From assembly GCA_964579505.1 (NCBI GenBank), contig CAZOGC010000004.1, forward strand, positions 62,001 to 126,000: a DNA stretch of 64,000 bases, in the 5' to 3' direction. This DNA is from JAJYSO01 sp964579505. GTDB lineage: Bacteria > Bacteroidota > Bacteroidia > Flavobacteriales > Flavobacteriaceae. Shown here one piece after another: positions 53,789 through 63,179 of the stretch. Within the stretch, counting starts at the first letter, position 1. Each line of letters starts with the position of its first letter. Below the pieces are notes generated by a model. It ran no database searches. It saw only the letters and a list, made by a program, of their open reading frames with translations, and had not been told where the DNA came from. The position numbers were made by a program, and so were the translations under genes.

Positions 53789-55147
53789 TTAGTAATGGCA
53801 TCTTCCGCATTCTAATCCACCCATCTGTGCTTCCGTCAGTTTTTCTACTCCGTATTTTTTAGATAGTTGTTCGTGGATTTTTTCATAATACTTATTGCCT
53901 TTCATTTTGACATCGGTTGTACGGTGACAATTAATACACCAGCCCATCGTCAATTTAGCATGTTGTTTTACAACTTCCATTTTTTGGATTTCACCGTGAC
54001 ATTTTTGACAGTCAATTTTTCCGACCATTACGTGTTGAGAGTGATTGAAATAGGCAAAATCCGGCAAGTTGTGAATGCGAACCCATTTTACGGGATGTGT
54101 TTCGCCGGTATATTGATGGGTTGTAGGATCCCATCCTACGGCCTTATACAGTTTGGCTATTTGTGAATCGTAATATTCTTTAGAGTGTTCTTTGGTTGCC
54201 GTTTCCGGAGCTACTTCAGATATAGCTTTGTGGCAGTTCATACATACATTTAATGAAGGCACACCAGAGGTTTTAGAAACGCGGGCAGAATAATGGCAGT
54301 ATTTACAATCAATTTTATTCTGACCGGCATGAATACGGTGTGAGAAATGTATAGGTTGTACCGGTTGATAACCCTGATCTACCCCAACTTGCATCATATA
54401 GAAGTAGACCCAATAACTAGCTACTAAAGTAATGACGATAGAAGCCGTTACCATAATGAACTGGTTTTCGGCAATCATTTTCCAAAGAGGTTTATGCTTG
54501 GGTTTCTCTTCGGTATAAATTTCAATATTTTTTTCTTTAGCAAAACGAGTAAGGGTTTTATTAATCATCACTAAAATGATAATTAATAAAACAAGCACTA
54601 TGGCTAAAATTCCTAAAATAAGATTAGTAGAAACACCGCTTCCATTTGCAGCAGTAGTTTTAGCAGAGGCTCCGGCAGTAGCAGCAACTTTAGGCTTGGG
54701 TTTGGGTTGCTCAACATAAGCTAAGATATCGTTGATATCTTCTTTACTTAATTGAGGAAAATGAGTCATAGCAACACCATTGTACTCTTCAAACAATTTG
54801 TTGGCATAGGCATCGCCAGATTTTAAAACAGCGGTGCTGTTATGTACCCATTTATAAATCCAATCTAAACTAGGAGCAACTTCAGTTACACCATGAAGTG
54901 CTGGACCGGTAGAGCGTTTATAACGCAGGTGACATGCAGCACAATTGGTGTTGAATAAGGCTTCACCTTTTTTAGCATCGCCTAATGATGAGCTTTTTGA
55001 AGAGCCTTCTTTTGAGGTTTCAGTTTTTTGAGCACTGCCATCGTTAGGACTGTCTTGTGCAAAAGTTGATTGAGAGAACGAAAACAGAACAGCTACAATG
55101 AGAAGTAGCAGTTTTGCAATGGAAAAATAAGGGTTCTGCTTTTTCAT
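53789..55147 (-). CDS. actA: Alternative complex III multiheme cytochrome c subunit ActA, with fused N-terminal cytochrome domain
   Basis: A 452-residue cytochrome with an N-terminal signal peptide and six CxxCH sites. One is in an N-terminal monoheme domain (CAACH, then a Met in YNGVAMTHFPQLS). Five are in the C-terminal domain: CKYCH, CMNCH, CQKCH, CINCH and CGRCH. Two membrane-spanning helices lie between (about residues 177-197 and 229-250). The pentaheme part is the standard ActA; the fused monoheme domain is common in Bacteroidota. It is the first gene of the act-cox cluster. Confidence 0.95.
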   Translation of the reverse strand: MKKQNPYFSIAKLLLLIVAVLFSFSQSTFAQDSPNDGSAQKTETSKEGSSKSSSLGDAKKGEALFNTNCAACHLRYKRSTGPALHGVTEVAPSLDWIYKWVHNSTAVLKSGDAYANKLFEEYNGVAMTHFPQLSKEDINDILAYVEQPKPKPKVAATAGASAKTTAANGSGVSTNLILGILAIVLVLLIIILVMINKTLTRFAKEKNIEIYTEEKPKHKPLWKMIAENQFIMVTASIVITLVASYWVYFYMMQVGVDQGYQPVQPIHFSHRIHAGQNKIDCKYCHYSARVSKTSGVPSLNVCMNCHKAISEVAPETATKEHSKEYYDSQIAKLYKAVGWDPTTHQYTGETHPVKWVRIHNLPDFAYFNHSQHVMVGKIDCQKCHGEIQKMEVVKQHAKLTMGWCINCHRTTDVKMKGNKYYEKIHEQLSKKYGVEKLTEAQMGGLECGRCHY

Positions 55148-55237
55148 ATGATGTTTAAATTAACTCCTTTAATCGGTATCGATTTTATTATTAAGGGGTT
55201 ATCACAGATTATCTGAAGATAGCCCGCTTTTCTTGCG

Positions 55238-55245
55238 CAAAAATA
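55238..55245 (-). promoter_or_regulatory. Candidate -7 element of the act-cox operon
   Basis: On the minus strand TATTTTTG matches TAnnTTTG, about 90 bases before the actA start. No clear TTTG lies at -33. The region 55148-55371 between actA and the SPOR gene is otherwise without features. Confidence 0.4.
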
Positions 55246-55344
55246 ATACTTAGAATCCATTTAGTATATGTTAGAGGGGTGTTAATGGTTAATTTATAAC
55301 CTTTCTAAATAATGGTTCAACGCTTTAAAATATGGGAATAAATC

Positions 55345-55352
55345 TATATTTG
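55345..55352 (+). promoter_or_regulatory. Candidate -7 element for the SPOR gene
   Basis: TATATTTG matches TAnnTTTG and lies 19 bases before the ATG. A TTTA at 55324-55327 is a weak -33 candidate at 17 bases spacing. Confidence 0.45.
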
Positions 55353-55371
55353 TAAAGTAATTCAATTTGTT

Positions 55372-55752
55372 ATGAAAAAAAATATTGTTTTCTTTTTTGC
55401 TTTTTGTGTACTGTTTAATTTTTCAAGCAAGGCACAAAGAGCAACTGTACATGTAAAAGAAAATCCAATGATTGATCAATTGGTGGATTTGCAGGCTAAA
55501 ATGACCCAAAATAATCAAATAGGCCAGCGTTATAAGATACAGTTAGGGTCTTTTAGTGCTATTACGGAAGCTAAAAAAATTAGAAGTCAATTTAAAGCAG
55601 CACATCAAGGTTTTTCTACTCAAATTAAATATGAAGCCCCTAACTATAAGGTGTGGATAGGTAATTTTACCAGCCGACTTGCTGCCGAACGGGTTTTCGA
55701 TAAAATAAAAAACACCTTTAAGAGTGCGCTTATTTTTAAGCCTAGTGCATAA
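55372..55752 (+). CDS. Small exported SPOR-domain protein
   Basis: A 126-residue protein. A signal peptide (KKNIVFFFAFCVLFNFSSKAQ) is followed by a short spacer and then a SPOR domain from about residue 57: YKIQLGSFSAITEAKKIRSQF and the typical KVWIGNFTSRLAAERVFDKIK. SPOR domains bind denuded peptidoglycan glycan at the septum. The protein has no membrane anchor, so it is probably free in the periplasm. It stands alone between the act-cox promoter region and sucA. Confidence 0.88.
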   Translation: MKKNIVFFFAFCVLFNFSSKAQRATVHVKENPMIDQLVDLQAKMTQNNQIGQRYKIQLGSFSAITEAKKIRSQFKAAHQGFSTQIKYEAPNYKVWIGNFTSRLAAERVFDKIKNTFKSALIFKPSA

Positions 55753-55980
55753 TTAACTTTATTATAGATCATTGTTTCGGCTAGATTATGTTAAATAATG
55801 ATTTTAGGAAAGACAAATGTATCACTAAAGTTTCTGATGAGCTGTGCGTTATAGAGTATGCAAATAGATGTGATAATCCTTCCATTTTTATTAATAATTA
55901 TACAAGGTGTATTTTTTCAATTAATATGGCAGATTCTTTAAATTTATGTCCTAAGAAAGCTTGGATATATGTAAAAATTG

Positions 55981-55988
55981 TACCTTTG
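55981..55988 (+). promoter_or_regulatory. Candidate -7 element for sucAB
   Basis: TACCTTTG is a full match to TAnnTTTG, 38 bases before the sucA ATG. A TTGG at 55961-55964 (16-base spacing) may act as a weak -33 box. The gap 55753-56026 holds nothing else I can support. Confidence 0.5.
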
Positions 55989-56026
55989 TCCGAAATATTT
56001 TAGTGTAGAGAAAGACTTCACAGATT

Positions 56027-58840
56027 ATGGATAGATTTTCTTTTCTCAATACCATTGATGTTGGGTATTTAGCAGAATTATACGACCAATATCTCCAATT
56101 TCCCGATAGTGTTGAGCCCAGTTGGCGCGCTTTTTTTCAAGGATTTGATTTTGCTAAGACTTCATATGGAGGCACAGAGCCCTCAGATGATTTTGTAGCA
56201 ACTCCGCAAAATTCGTCTACAGAAAGCCACCGCCCCACAATAAATGTACAACCGCAAGATACCGATGGAATTCCTGACCAATTTATGAAGGAGTTTCAAG
56301 TAGTGCAACTTATTAATGCATATCGCTTACGCGGGCATTTGTTTACCAAAACAAACCCGGTGCGTGAACGCAGACATTATGAGCCCAATTTGGCTATTCA
56401 AAATTTTGGTTTGTCTGATGCAGACTTAGATACAGAATTTGAATCGGCTCGTTTGCTACGCATAGGCAAGGTGTCTCTTCGAAAAATTATAGACCATCTC
56501 ACAAAAATATACTGTACCTATATAGGTGCAGAATATATGCATATTCAGCAGCCTGAGATGATAAAATGGATTCAGATTTATTTGAGTCAAAATGAAAATC
56601 AACCCAGCTTTTCTGTTGAAGAAAAGAAACAAATTCTGGGTAAATTAAATGAAGCTATTTCTTTTGAAAGCTTTTTAAACACCAAATATGTAGGGCAAAA
56701 ACGCTTTTCTGTAGAAGGTAATGAAAGCCTTATTCCGGCACTAGACGCTTTAGTTGAAGCTGCAGCTGAAAAAGGCGTAGACGAATTTGTGATGGGAATG
56801 GCTCACCGAGGCCGTTTAAACACGTTGACCAATATCTTTGGAAAAAGCCCAACGGATATTTTCTTAGAGTTTGAAGGGAAAGACTACGAAGATAAAATGT
56901 TAGAAGGTGATGTAAAATATCACCTTGGCTGGACCTCTAAACGTAAAACACGTAGTGGTAAAGAAATTAATTTAAACCTGGCGCCCAACCCTTCTCATCT
57001 AGAAGCAGTGGGCTCTGTAGTTGAAGGTATTGTGCGTGCTAAGCAAGATGATCATCACCGCAAAGACCCAGAAAATGTGTTGCCTATTATTGTACATGGC
57101 GATGCAGCTATATCGGGTCAAGGGGTGGTTTATGAGACTATACAAATGTCTCAGTTAGAAGCTTACAAAACGCAAGGTACAATTCATATTGTAACCAATA
57201 ATCAGATTGGGTTTACGACCAATTATACAGATGGACGTTCATCTACCTATTGTACAGATTTAGCCAAGCTCACTTTTTCACCGGTATTACATATTAATGC
57301 CGATGAACCGGAATCGGTAGTGCGCGGTATTCTTTTTGCACTCAATTTCCGTATGCATTTTAAACATGATGTGTTTATTGATTTGTTGGGTTATAGAAAA
57401 TATGGGCACAACGAAGGTGATGAACCTCGATTTACGCAGCCTAAACTCTACAAATCTATAGCAAAACATAAAAATGCACGCGATACGTATGCGGCTCATT
57501 TAGAAAAAGAAGGAGTGATAGAAGCAGGGTATCTTAAACAGATAGAAAAAGCCTATAAAAGTCAATTAGAAAAAGATTTAGAGAGCTCTCATAAAATAGC
57601 CACGGCTGAAGTTACTCAGATAATGAAAAAGGAGTGGAAAGGGTTTACGTATGGAGACAGAGACGACATGCTCAAAACCATCGACACTACTTTTAGTCTA
57701 GAAAAACTCAATCATATAGCAGAGCGTGTAACGACTCTTCCTGAAGACTTAAAATTTATTCGCAAAGTACACCGCATTATCAACATGCGTAAAGAAATGT
57801 ATTTTGAGGCTAATGCGATGGACTGGGGGATGGCAGAAACGCTAGCCTATGGTACGCTCTTAGAAGAGGGACACGATATTCGTTTAGCGGGTCAAGATTC
57901 TAAAAGAGGAACTTTTTCGCACCGTCATGGGGCACTTGTTACTGAAGATGGCAATGAAAATTGGATACCCCTAAACCATGTAGAAGACAAACAAGGAGAA
58001 TTTATGATTTATAATTCTTTATTGTCAGAATATGCGGTTTTAGGTTTTGAATATGGATATGCAATGGCTAGCCCAAGTACCCTAAATATTTGGGAGGCTC
58101 AGTTTGGCGACTTTAGTAATGGTGCACAAATTGTTATAGACCAATATATTTCAGCTGCAGAAGACAAATGGAAATTACGTAATGGACTGGTGCTGTTTTT
58201 GCCACATGGTTATGAAGGGCAAGGCTCTGAGCACTCTTCTGCCAGAATGGAGCGTTACCTTCAATTGTGTTCAAGAGATAACATGTTTGTAGCCAACTGT
58301 ACAACACCGGCTAATATGTATCACCTTTTACGCAGACAAGTAAAAATTAAGTATCGTAAACCGCTTATTTTCTTTACGCCTAAAAGTTTATTGAGACATC
58401 CAAGAGCTAAATCGACTAAAGAAGAATTGGCCAATGGTAGTTTTCAAATGTTAATAGACGATGCTACGACTAAAGTAAAAGACGTAAAAAGTGTGGTATT
58501 CTGTTCCGGAAAATTCTATTACGATTTATTGGCTGAAAAAGAAGCAAAGAAACGTAATGATGTGGCATTAGTGCGTCTAGAACAACTTTTTCCTTTACCG
58601 GAAAAAGAAATTCAAAAAACGATTAAGCGTTATAAGAATGCTCATGATATTGTTTGGGCACAAGAAGAACCTAGAAATATGGGGGCATATTCACATCTTT
58701 TATTACATTTGGAAGGTATTCAGAATTTTAGAGTATGCAGCCGTAAATTTTATGGGGCCCCTGCTTCCGGAAGCAGCCAGCGATTTAAACTTAACCAACA
58801 AGAAGTTATAGACAGTGTATTTAATACACCTAAAAAATAA
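56027..58840 (+). CDS. sucA: 2-oxoglutarate dehydrogenase E1 component
   Basis: Thiamine-diphosphate enzyme that decarboxylates 2-oxoglutarate in the TCA cycle. A 937-residue homodimer subunit. N-terminal FLNTIDVGYLAELYDQYLQFPDSVEPSWRAFFQGF and VMGMAHRGRLNTLTNIFGKSPTDIFLEFEG; the TPP-binding GDAAISGQGVVYET...NNQIGFTT; HNEGDEPRFTQP; and the C-terminal YGYAMASPSTLNIWEAQFGDFSNGAQIVIDQYI. It is co-transcribed with sucB, 31 bases downstream. The E3 gene is not in the window. Confidence 0.97.
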   Translation: MDRFSFLNTIDVGYLAELYDQYLQFPDSVEPSWRAFFQGFDFAKTSYGGTEPSDDFVATPQNSSTESHRPTINVQPQDTDGIPDQFMKEFQVVQLINAYRLRGHLFTKTNPVRERRHYEPNLAIQNFGLSDADLDTEFESARLLRIGKVSLRKIIDHLTKIYCTYIGAEYMHIQQPEMIKWIQIYLSQNENQPSFSVEEKKQILGKLNEAISFESFLNTKYVGQKRFSVEGNESLIPALDALVEAAAEKGVDEFVMGMAHRGRLNTLTNIFGKSPTDIFLEFEGKDYEDKMLEGDVKYHLGWTSKRKTRSGKEINLNLAPNPSHLEAVGSVVEGIVRAKQDDHHRKDPENVLPIIVHGDAAISGQGVVYETIQMSQLEAYKTQGTIHIVTNNQIGFTTNYTDGRSSTYCTDLAKLTFSPVLHINADEPESVVRGILFALNFRMHFKHDVFIDLLGYRKYGHNEGDEPRFTQPKLYKSIAKHKNARDTYAAHLEKEGVIEAGYLKQIEKAYKSQLEKDLESSHKIATAEVTQIMKKEWKGFTYGDRDDMLKTIDTTFSLEKLNHIAERVTTLPEDLKFIRKVHRIINMRKEMYFEANAMDWGMAETLAYGTLLEEGHDIRLAGQDSKRGTFSHRHGALVTEDGNENWIPLNHVEDKQGEFMIYNSLLSEYAVLGFEYGYAMASPSTLNIWEAQFGDFSNGAQIVIDQYISAAEDKWKLRNGLVLFLPHGYEGQGSEHSSARMERYLQLCSRDNMFVANCTTPANMYHLLRRQVKIKYRKPLIFFTPKSLLRHPRAKSTKEELANGSFQMLIDDATTKVKDVKSVVFCSGKFYYDLLAEKEAKKRNDVALVRLEQLFPLPEKEIQKTIKRYKNAHDIVWAQEEPRNMGAYSHLLLHLEGIQNFRVCSRKFYGAPASGSSQRFKLNQQEVIDSVFNTPKK

Positions 58841-58871
58841 ACTCAATTATCAATTATCATAATTTAAAATT

Positions 58872-60128
58872 ATGGCCTTAGAAATGAAAGTTCCCTCACC
58901 GGGAGAATCTATTACCGAAGTAGAAATTGCTCAGTGGCTGGTTGAAGACGGCGACTATGTTGAAAAAGATCAAGCAATTGCTGAAGTTGACAGTGATAAA
59001 GCAACACTTGAGCTTCCAGCTGAAGCAAGCGGTATAATTACCCTTAAAGCTGAAGAAGGAGATGCTGTTCCGGTGGGCGGCGTGGTTTGTTTAATTGATA
59101 CGGATGCAGCCAAACCTGATGATGCATCTGCAGTTGCTGAAGAAGAAACTACTCCTGAAGAGAAAAAAGAAGAACCTAAACCGGTTTCTACTCCGGCACC
59201 AAATCCACAGCCGGTTAAAGCAGAAGCTAATAAAACGGCAGAAAAAAATTATGCAACCGGAACCCCTTCTCCGGCAGCTAGAAAAAGCTTGGCTGAAAAA
59301 GGAATTGATTCAGCTAGTGTTACCGGCAGTGGTAAAAACGGACGCATAACTAAAGAAGATGCTGTAAATGTACAGCCTTCTATGGGTACTCCGGGGCCGG
59401 GCTCTCGAGGTGAGTCTCGTAAGCGTATGTCTATGATGCGCCGTAAAACGGCTGAACGATTAGTGGCTTCTAAGAATGAAACGGCTATGTTAACCACGTT
59501 TAATGAGGTTGACATGTCGGCTATTTTTGAGTTGCGTAAACAGTATAAAGAACAATTTAAAGCAAAACACGGGGTTAGCCTTGGGTTTATGTCTTTCTTT
59601 ACTAAAGCATGTATCCGCTCGTTAGATCTGTTTCCGGCAGTAAACAGCATGATAGATGATAAGGAAATGATTACATACGACTATAAAGATATCAGTATTG
59701 CTGTTTCGGGTCCACGTGGACTTACAGTTCCGGTTATTCGCAATGCAGAAAACCTGAGTTTTCGCGGTATAGAATCTGAAGTAAAACGCTTAGCTATTAG
59801 AGCGCGTGATGGTAAACTAACCGTTGATGAGATGACCGGAGGTACTTTTACCATTACCAATGGCGGTGTATTTGGCTCTATGCTTTCAACGCCTATTATC
59901 AACCCTCCGCAAAGTGCTATTTTAGGGATGCATAATATTGTAGAGCGCCCTGTGGCAGTTGATGGAAAAGTTGAGATACGACCCGTTATGTATGTGGCCT
60001 TGTCTTATGACCACCGTATTATTGACGGAAAAGAATCCGTTAGTTTCTTGTTTGAAATAAAAAAAGCCTTAGAAAGCCCAACTGAATTGTTGATGAATAA
60101 TAATGTATTAGGAGCTTTAGAGCTCTAA
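58872..60128 (+). CDS. sucB: Dihydrolipoyllysine-residue succinyltransferase (2-oxoglutarate dehydrogenase E2)
   Basis: Transfers the succinyl group to CoA. The 418-residue protein has an N-terminal lipoyl domain with Lys43 in VDSDKATLELPA, an Ala/Pro/Lys/Glu linker (about 80-130), a peripheral subunit-binding domain (TPSPAARKSLAEKGIDSASVTGSGKNGRITKEDA, about 130-165), and the catalytic domain with MLTTFNEVDMSAI and DHRIIDGKESVSFL, the active-site His motif. It forms the 24-meric core of the complex. Confidence 0.97.
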   Translation: MALEMKVPSPGESITEVEIAQWLVEDGDYVEKDQAIAEVDSDKATLELPAEASGIITLKAEEGDAVPVGGVVCLIDTDAAKPDDASAVAEEETTPEEKKEEPKPVSTPAPNPQPVKAEANKTAEKNYATGTPSPAARKSLAEKGIDSASVTGSGKNGRITKEDAVNVQPSMGTPGPGSRGESRKRMSMMRRKTAERLVASKNETAMLTTFNEVDMSAIFELRKQYKEQFKAKHGVSLGFMSFFTKACIRSLDLFPAVNSMIDDKEMITYDYKDISIAVSGPRGLTVPVIRNAENLSFRGIESEVKRLAIRARDGKLTVDEMTGGTFTITNGGVFGSMLSTPIINPPQSAILGMHNIVERPVAVDGKVEIRPVMYVALSYDHRIIDGKESVSFLFEIKKALESPTELLMNNNVLGALEL

Positions 60129-60157
60129 GGTATTCCTTTTTTAAATAGGAGAAATAT

Positions 60158-60186
60158 AAAGTCGCTTTTCGGGCGACTTTTTTGTT
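60158..60186 (+). terminator. Terminator after sucB
   Basis: An 8-bp stem AAAGTCGC / GCGACTTT with a 7-base loop, then a T run. It closes the sucAB transcript. Confidence 0.85.
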
Positions 60187-60262
60187 TTCTTATGGGCGAT
60201 AATTGGTTGAAAAATAAGCGCTAATTTCCTAGTCTTAGCTAGATAAGCTTTGTAATTTTCTG

Positions 60263-60270
60263 TATTTTTG
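60263..60270 (+). promoter_or_regulatory. Candidate -7 element for the aminopeptidase P gene
   Basis: TATTTTTG matches TAnnTTTG, 21 bases before the ATG at 60292. The nearest TTTG (60249-60252) is too close to be a regular -33 box. Confidence 0.45.
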
Positions 60271-60291
60271 AGCAACTAAAAAAATAACATT

Positions 60292-61680
60292 ATGTTTTCA
60301 AAAGAGACTTATCAAAATAGAAGAGCGGTTATACGAAATAAGATGCGTGAAGGGGTGTTGCTCTTCCTCGGAAATATTGAGAATCCGATGAACTTTGCAG
60401 ACAACCCATATCCTTTTAGACAAGATAGCTCTTTCTTATATTATTTTGGTATTCAACAGCCCAAGATGGCAGCAGCTATCGATGTAGATTCAGATGAAAC
60501 TATTCTTTTTGGTGATGAATTAAGTATAGATGAAATTGTGTGGATGGGTAGCCCTGAAACCATTCAGACTAAGGCAGAACGCTCAGGGGTTTCAATAGTT
60601 CACCCATACCAAAAACTTTTTGAGTACGTAAGAAAAGTGATAGCTGGAGGAAGAGAAGTACACTTTTTGCCTCCATATCAATCAGTTAATAAAATATTGC
60701 TGAGCAACCTTTTAGATACGGCTATTGTAGATCTGCAGCCTTCAGAAGAATTTATTCGCGCTATTGTAGCACAACGTGCCTATAAAGAAGCACAGGAGGT
60801 TGTTGAAATTGAAAAAGCGGTAAACGTTTCTAATGAAATGCATCTTCTAGCTATGCGTATGGCTAAACCCGGTGTAAAAGAATATGAAATTGTAAATGCC
60901 ATGCAGCACTTGGCGGCAGATGCTGAATGTGGCTTTTCTTATCCATCTATTTTGTCGGTTAATGGCGAAATTTTACACAATCACTATCATGGGAACACCT
61001 TAAAAGAGGGGGATATGATTTTAAATGACTCAGGGGCAGAAACAGCTATGGGTTATGCCGGAGACTTGACGCGAACTTTTCCGGTATCCGGAAAATTTAC
61101 AACCCGTCAACGTGAGTTGTACAGTATTGTATTAAAGGCTCTAGATGATGCTACTGCAATCATGAAACCGGGTATCAACTTTAAAGAAGTACACCTGCGT
61201 TCAGCATTAACCTTAACTGCCGGTTTAAAAGATTTAGGTCTTGTAAAAGGAAATGTAGAAGAAGCCGTAGCGAATAACGTTTTTACCCTGTTTTTTCAAT
61301 GTGGAGTGGGGCACTTTATGGGCTTAGACGTTCACGATATGGAAGATTTAGGCGAAAAGTATGTAGGTTATACGGCTGATGCCCCTAAAGACACAAAAAC
61401 TTTTGGATGGAAATCTTTGCGATTGGGTAGAGCCCTAGAAGAAAATCATGTAGTTACGGTAGAGCCCGGATTGTATTTTATTCCACAGCTGATAGATAGT
61501 TGGCAGAAAGAAAATAAACTATCTGAATTTATTAACTACGACAAAGTAAATGAGTACCGAAATTTTGGAGGTATTCGTATAGAAGATGACTATTTAATTA
61601 CTAAAAATAGCTACAGAAAACTGGGTAACGGCCTTATTCGTACTGTTGAAGATGTAGAAGATTATTGCTCGGCCAATTAA
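60292..61680 (+). CDS. pepP: Xaa-Pro aminopeptidase (aminopeptidase P, M24B)
   Basis: Cytoplasmic dinuclear metallopeptidase that removes an N-terminal residue before proline. The 462-residue protein has the aminopeptidase P N-terminal domain (FSKETYQNRRAVIRNKMREGVLLF, ADNPYPFRQDSSFLYYFG) and the pita-bread catalytic domain. Probable metal ligands are Asp in MILNDSGAETAMGYAGDLTRTF, His in GVGHFMGLDVHDMED, Glu in VTVEPGLYF, and Glu in GIRIEDDYLIT. No signal peptide is seen. Monocistronic between two terminators. Confidence 0.95.
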   Translation: MFSKETYQNRRAVIRNKMREGVLLFLGNIENPMNFADNPYPFRQDSSFLYYFGIQQPKMAAAIDVDSDETILFGDELSIDEIVWMGSPETIQTKAERSGVSIVHPYQKLFEYVRKVIAGGREVHFLPPYQSVNKILLSNLLDTAIVDLQPSEEFIRAIVAQRAYKEAQEVVEIEKAVNVSNEMHLLAMRMAKPGVKEYEIVNAMQHLAADAECGFSYPSILSVNGEILHNHYHGNTLKEGDMILNDSGAETAMGYAGDLTRTFPVSGKFTTRQRELYSIVLKALDDATAIMKPGINFKEVHLRSALTLTAGLKDLGLVKGNVEEAVANNVFTLFFQCGVGHFMGLDVHDMEDLGEKYVGYTADAPKDTKTFGWKSLRLGRALEENHVVTVEPGLYFIPQLIDSWQKENKLSEFINYDKVNEYRNFGGIRIEDDYLITKNSYRKLGNGLIRTVEDVEDYCSAN

Positions 61681-61707
61681 TGGTTTTTTAAAATTGTTTT
61701 AAGCTAA

Positions 61708-61752
61708 AGCCTAGGATGTATTTGTTAAAGAATACTTCCTAGGCTATTTTTT
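61708..61752 (+). terminator. Terminator after pepP
   Basis: A 9-bp stem AGCCTAGGA / TCCTAGGCT extended by an inner GTATT/AATAC helix, followed by ATTTTTTT. It lies 27 bases after the pepP stop. Confidence 0.88.
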
Positions 61753-61796
61753 TATATTTTCATTTTGAATTGTGTAGCTTTTCGCTAAAAAACCCT

Positions 61797-61804
61797 TAGT
61801 TTTG
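61797..61804 (+). promoter_or_regulatory. Candidate -7 element for the ClC gene
   Basis: TAGTTTTG matches TAnnTTTG, 60 bases before the ATG at 61865. No standard -33 box was found. Confidence 0.4.
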
Positions 61805-61864
61805 CAGCACTTTTTTAAAAACCCCTTTTTGGAAATCAAAAAATAAACATTTTAGCTTAAGGTT

Positions 61865-63151
61865 ATGTCTGATTTTTCCCGTCGTCGCAGATTAATTAAA
61901 CTTCGTAGTCAGATTCATATTCCTCTGAAATTGAATCCCTTTGTATTTACTCGATCCTTCTTTATTTGGGTAATCTTAGGAATTCTTGGCGGAATAGTTA
62001 CCGGGCTTTATTGGTTATTGATTTCTAACTTAATGGAATTTACTCACGAATTTCTTAAAGGCTGGCAAATCATTACGATTATGGGAGGCACCGGGTTGAT
62101 TATCGGGCTAATTATTCATTTTTGGGGAGACCCGGGTGAATTGGATATAGTAGTGAACAACGTTCGCTTTAAAGGAGGGCACCTCGATACGAAGAACAAC
62201 TTGCCTATGATTATTACTTCAGCCATCGGAATTGGGGCAGGAAGTAATGCGGGGCCTGAGGCACCAATGGTTCAGGTAAATGGCTCTATAGGTTCTTGGT
62301 TGGGAAGAAAATTTAATTTAAAAGGTCACGAAAAACGCTCGTTAAGTATTGCCGGAATGGCCATGGGGTTTTCAAATATGTTTGGCTCTGTTTTAGGAGG
62401 TAGTTTGTTTGCATTAGAGATTATGCATCACAAACGCATTACACAGTATTATAGGGCATTAATACCGACATTTGTAGCAGCAGGAACAGCATTTTTGGTC
62501 TTTCATCTTATAGTAGGAGTTGATTTGACCCCGGTATGGAGGCTGCCATTTGATTTTCATCAAGATAAAGGTGTTTGGGATTTAATCTATGCTATTGGTT
62601 ATGGAGCTGTTGGGGCGATTGTGGGCTGGATGATTGTGTATGCTTTTAGAACCCTAGAAAAAGGATTTAAAAAAGCAAAAATGCCTTTTTATATACAGAC
62701 AACCCTTAGTGGACTTATACTTGGTTTTTTGGGATGGAAATTACCGGTAACACGCTATTTTTCTCACTTTGAGTTTATTCAATTAGTAAAAGGTTCTTGG
62801 GCTTTTTGGCTGTTGGTTACTATTATTTTGGTGAAGATTTTTAGTATGGCGCTTTGTGTTACTTCAGGCTGGCGAGGCGGTTTTATTGTGCCTATTTTCT
62901 TTATTGGGGCAGCTGTAGGAATGATGGTGTGTGGTATTTTTCCTGATCAAAATGTGGGGTTGGCCGTAGTTTGTTGTATGGCTGCTGTTAATGCCTGCGT
63001 TACGCGTACTCTTTTGAGTAGCGTTTTGTTGGTGGCTACGCTTACCGGTTATCAGCTCTTAATTCCTATATTATTTGCCGGACTTACCGGCTTCTTCCTA
63101 GCGCCAAAATCACCTATGATTGCGGCTGAGATGGGAAAATCTATGGAATAA
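61865..63151 (+). CDS. ClC-family chloride channel/antiporter
   Basis: A 428-residue membrane protein of the ClC family. The selectivity region GIGAGSNAGPEAPMVQVNGSIGS aligns with the GREGP motif, with the gating Glu kept as GPEAP. Further features are SNMFGSVLGGSLFALEIMHH and TSGWRGGFIVPIFFIGAAVG (the GxFxP region). A cytoplasmic N-terminus of about 32 residues is basic. There is no C-terminal CBS pair. Whether it is an antiporter or a channel, and its anion, cannot be said. It is convergent with recX. Confidence 0.9.
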   Translation: MSDFSRRRRLIKLRSQIHIPLKLNPFVFTRSFFIWVILGILGGIVTGLYWLLISNLMEFTHEFLKGWQIITIMGGTGLIIGLIIHFWGDPGELDIVVNNVRFKGGHLDTKNNLPMIITSAIGIGAGSNAGPEAPMVQVNGSIGSWLGRKFNLKGHEKRSLSIAGMAMGFSNMFGSVLGGSLFALEIMHHKRITQYYRALIPTFVAAGTAFLVFHLIVGVDLTPVWRLPFDFHQDKGVWDLIYAIGYGAVGAIVGWMIVYAFRTLEKGFKKAKMPFYIQTTLSGLILGFLGWKLPVTRYFSHFEFIQLVKGSWAFWLLVTIILVKIFSMALCVTSGWRGGFIVPIFFIGAAVGMMVCGIFPDQNVGLAVVCCMAAVNACVTRTLLSSVLLVATLTGYQLLIPILFAGLTGFFLAPKSPMIAAEMGKSME

Positions 63152-63179
63152 AGCGGTTTCCTTTTATGAGCTAAACTAG

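Noticed and set aside
55788..56003. A 71-codon plus-strand open frame between the SPOR gene and sucA
   Set aside because: It has no recognisable motif or signal peptide, an odd composition, and it contains the sucA promoter element in its last codons. Probably non-coding.
59249..59650. A 133-codon frame antisense to sucB
   Set aside because: It lies opposite the linker, binding domain and catalytic start of a clear E2 protein; no motif of its own.
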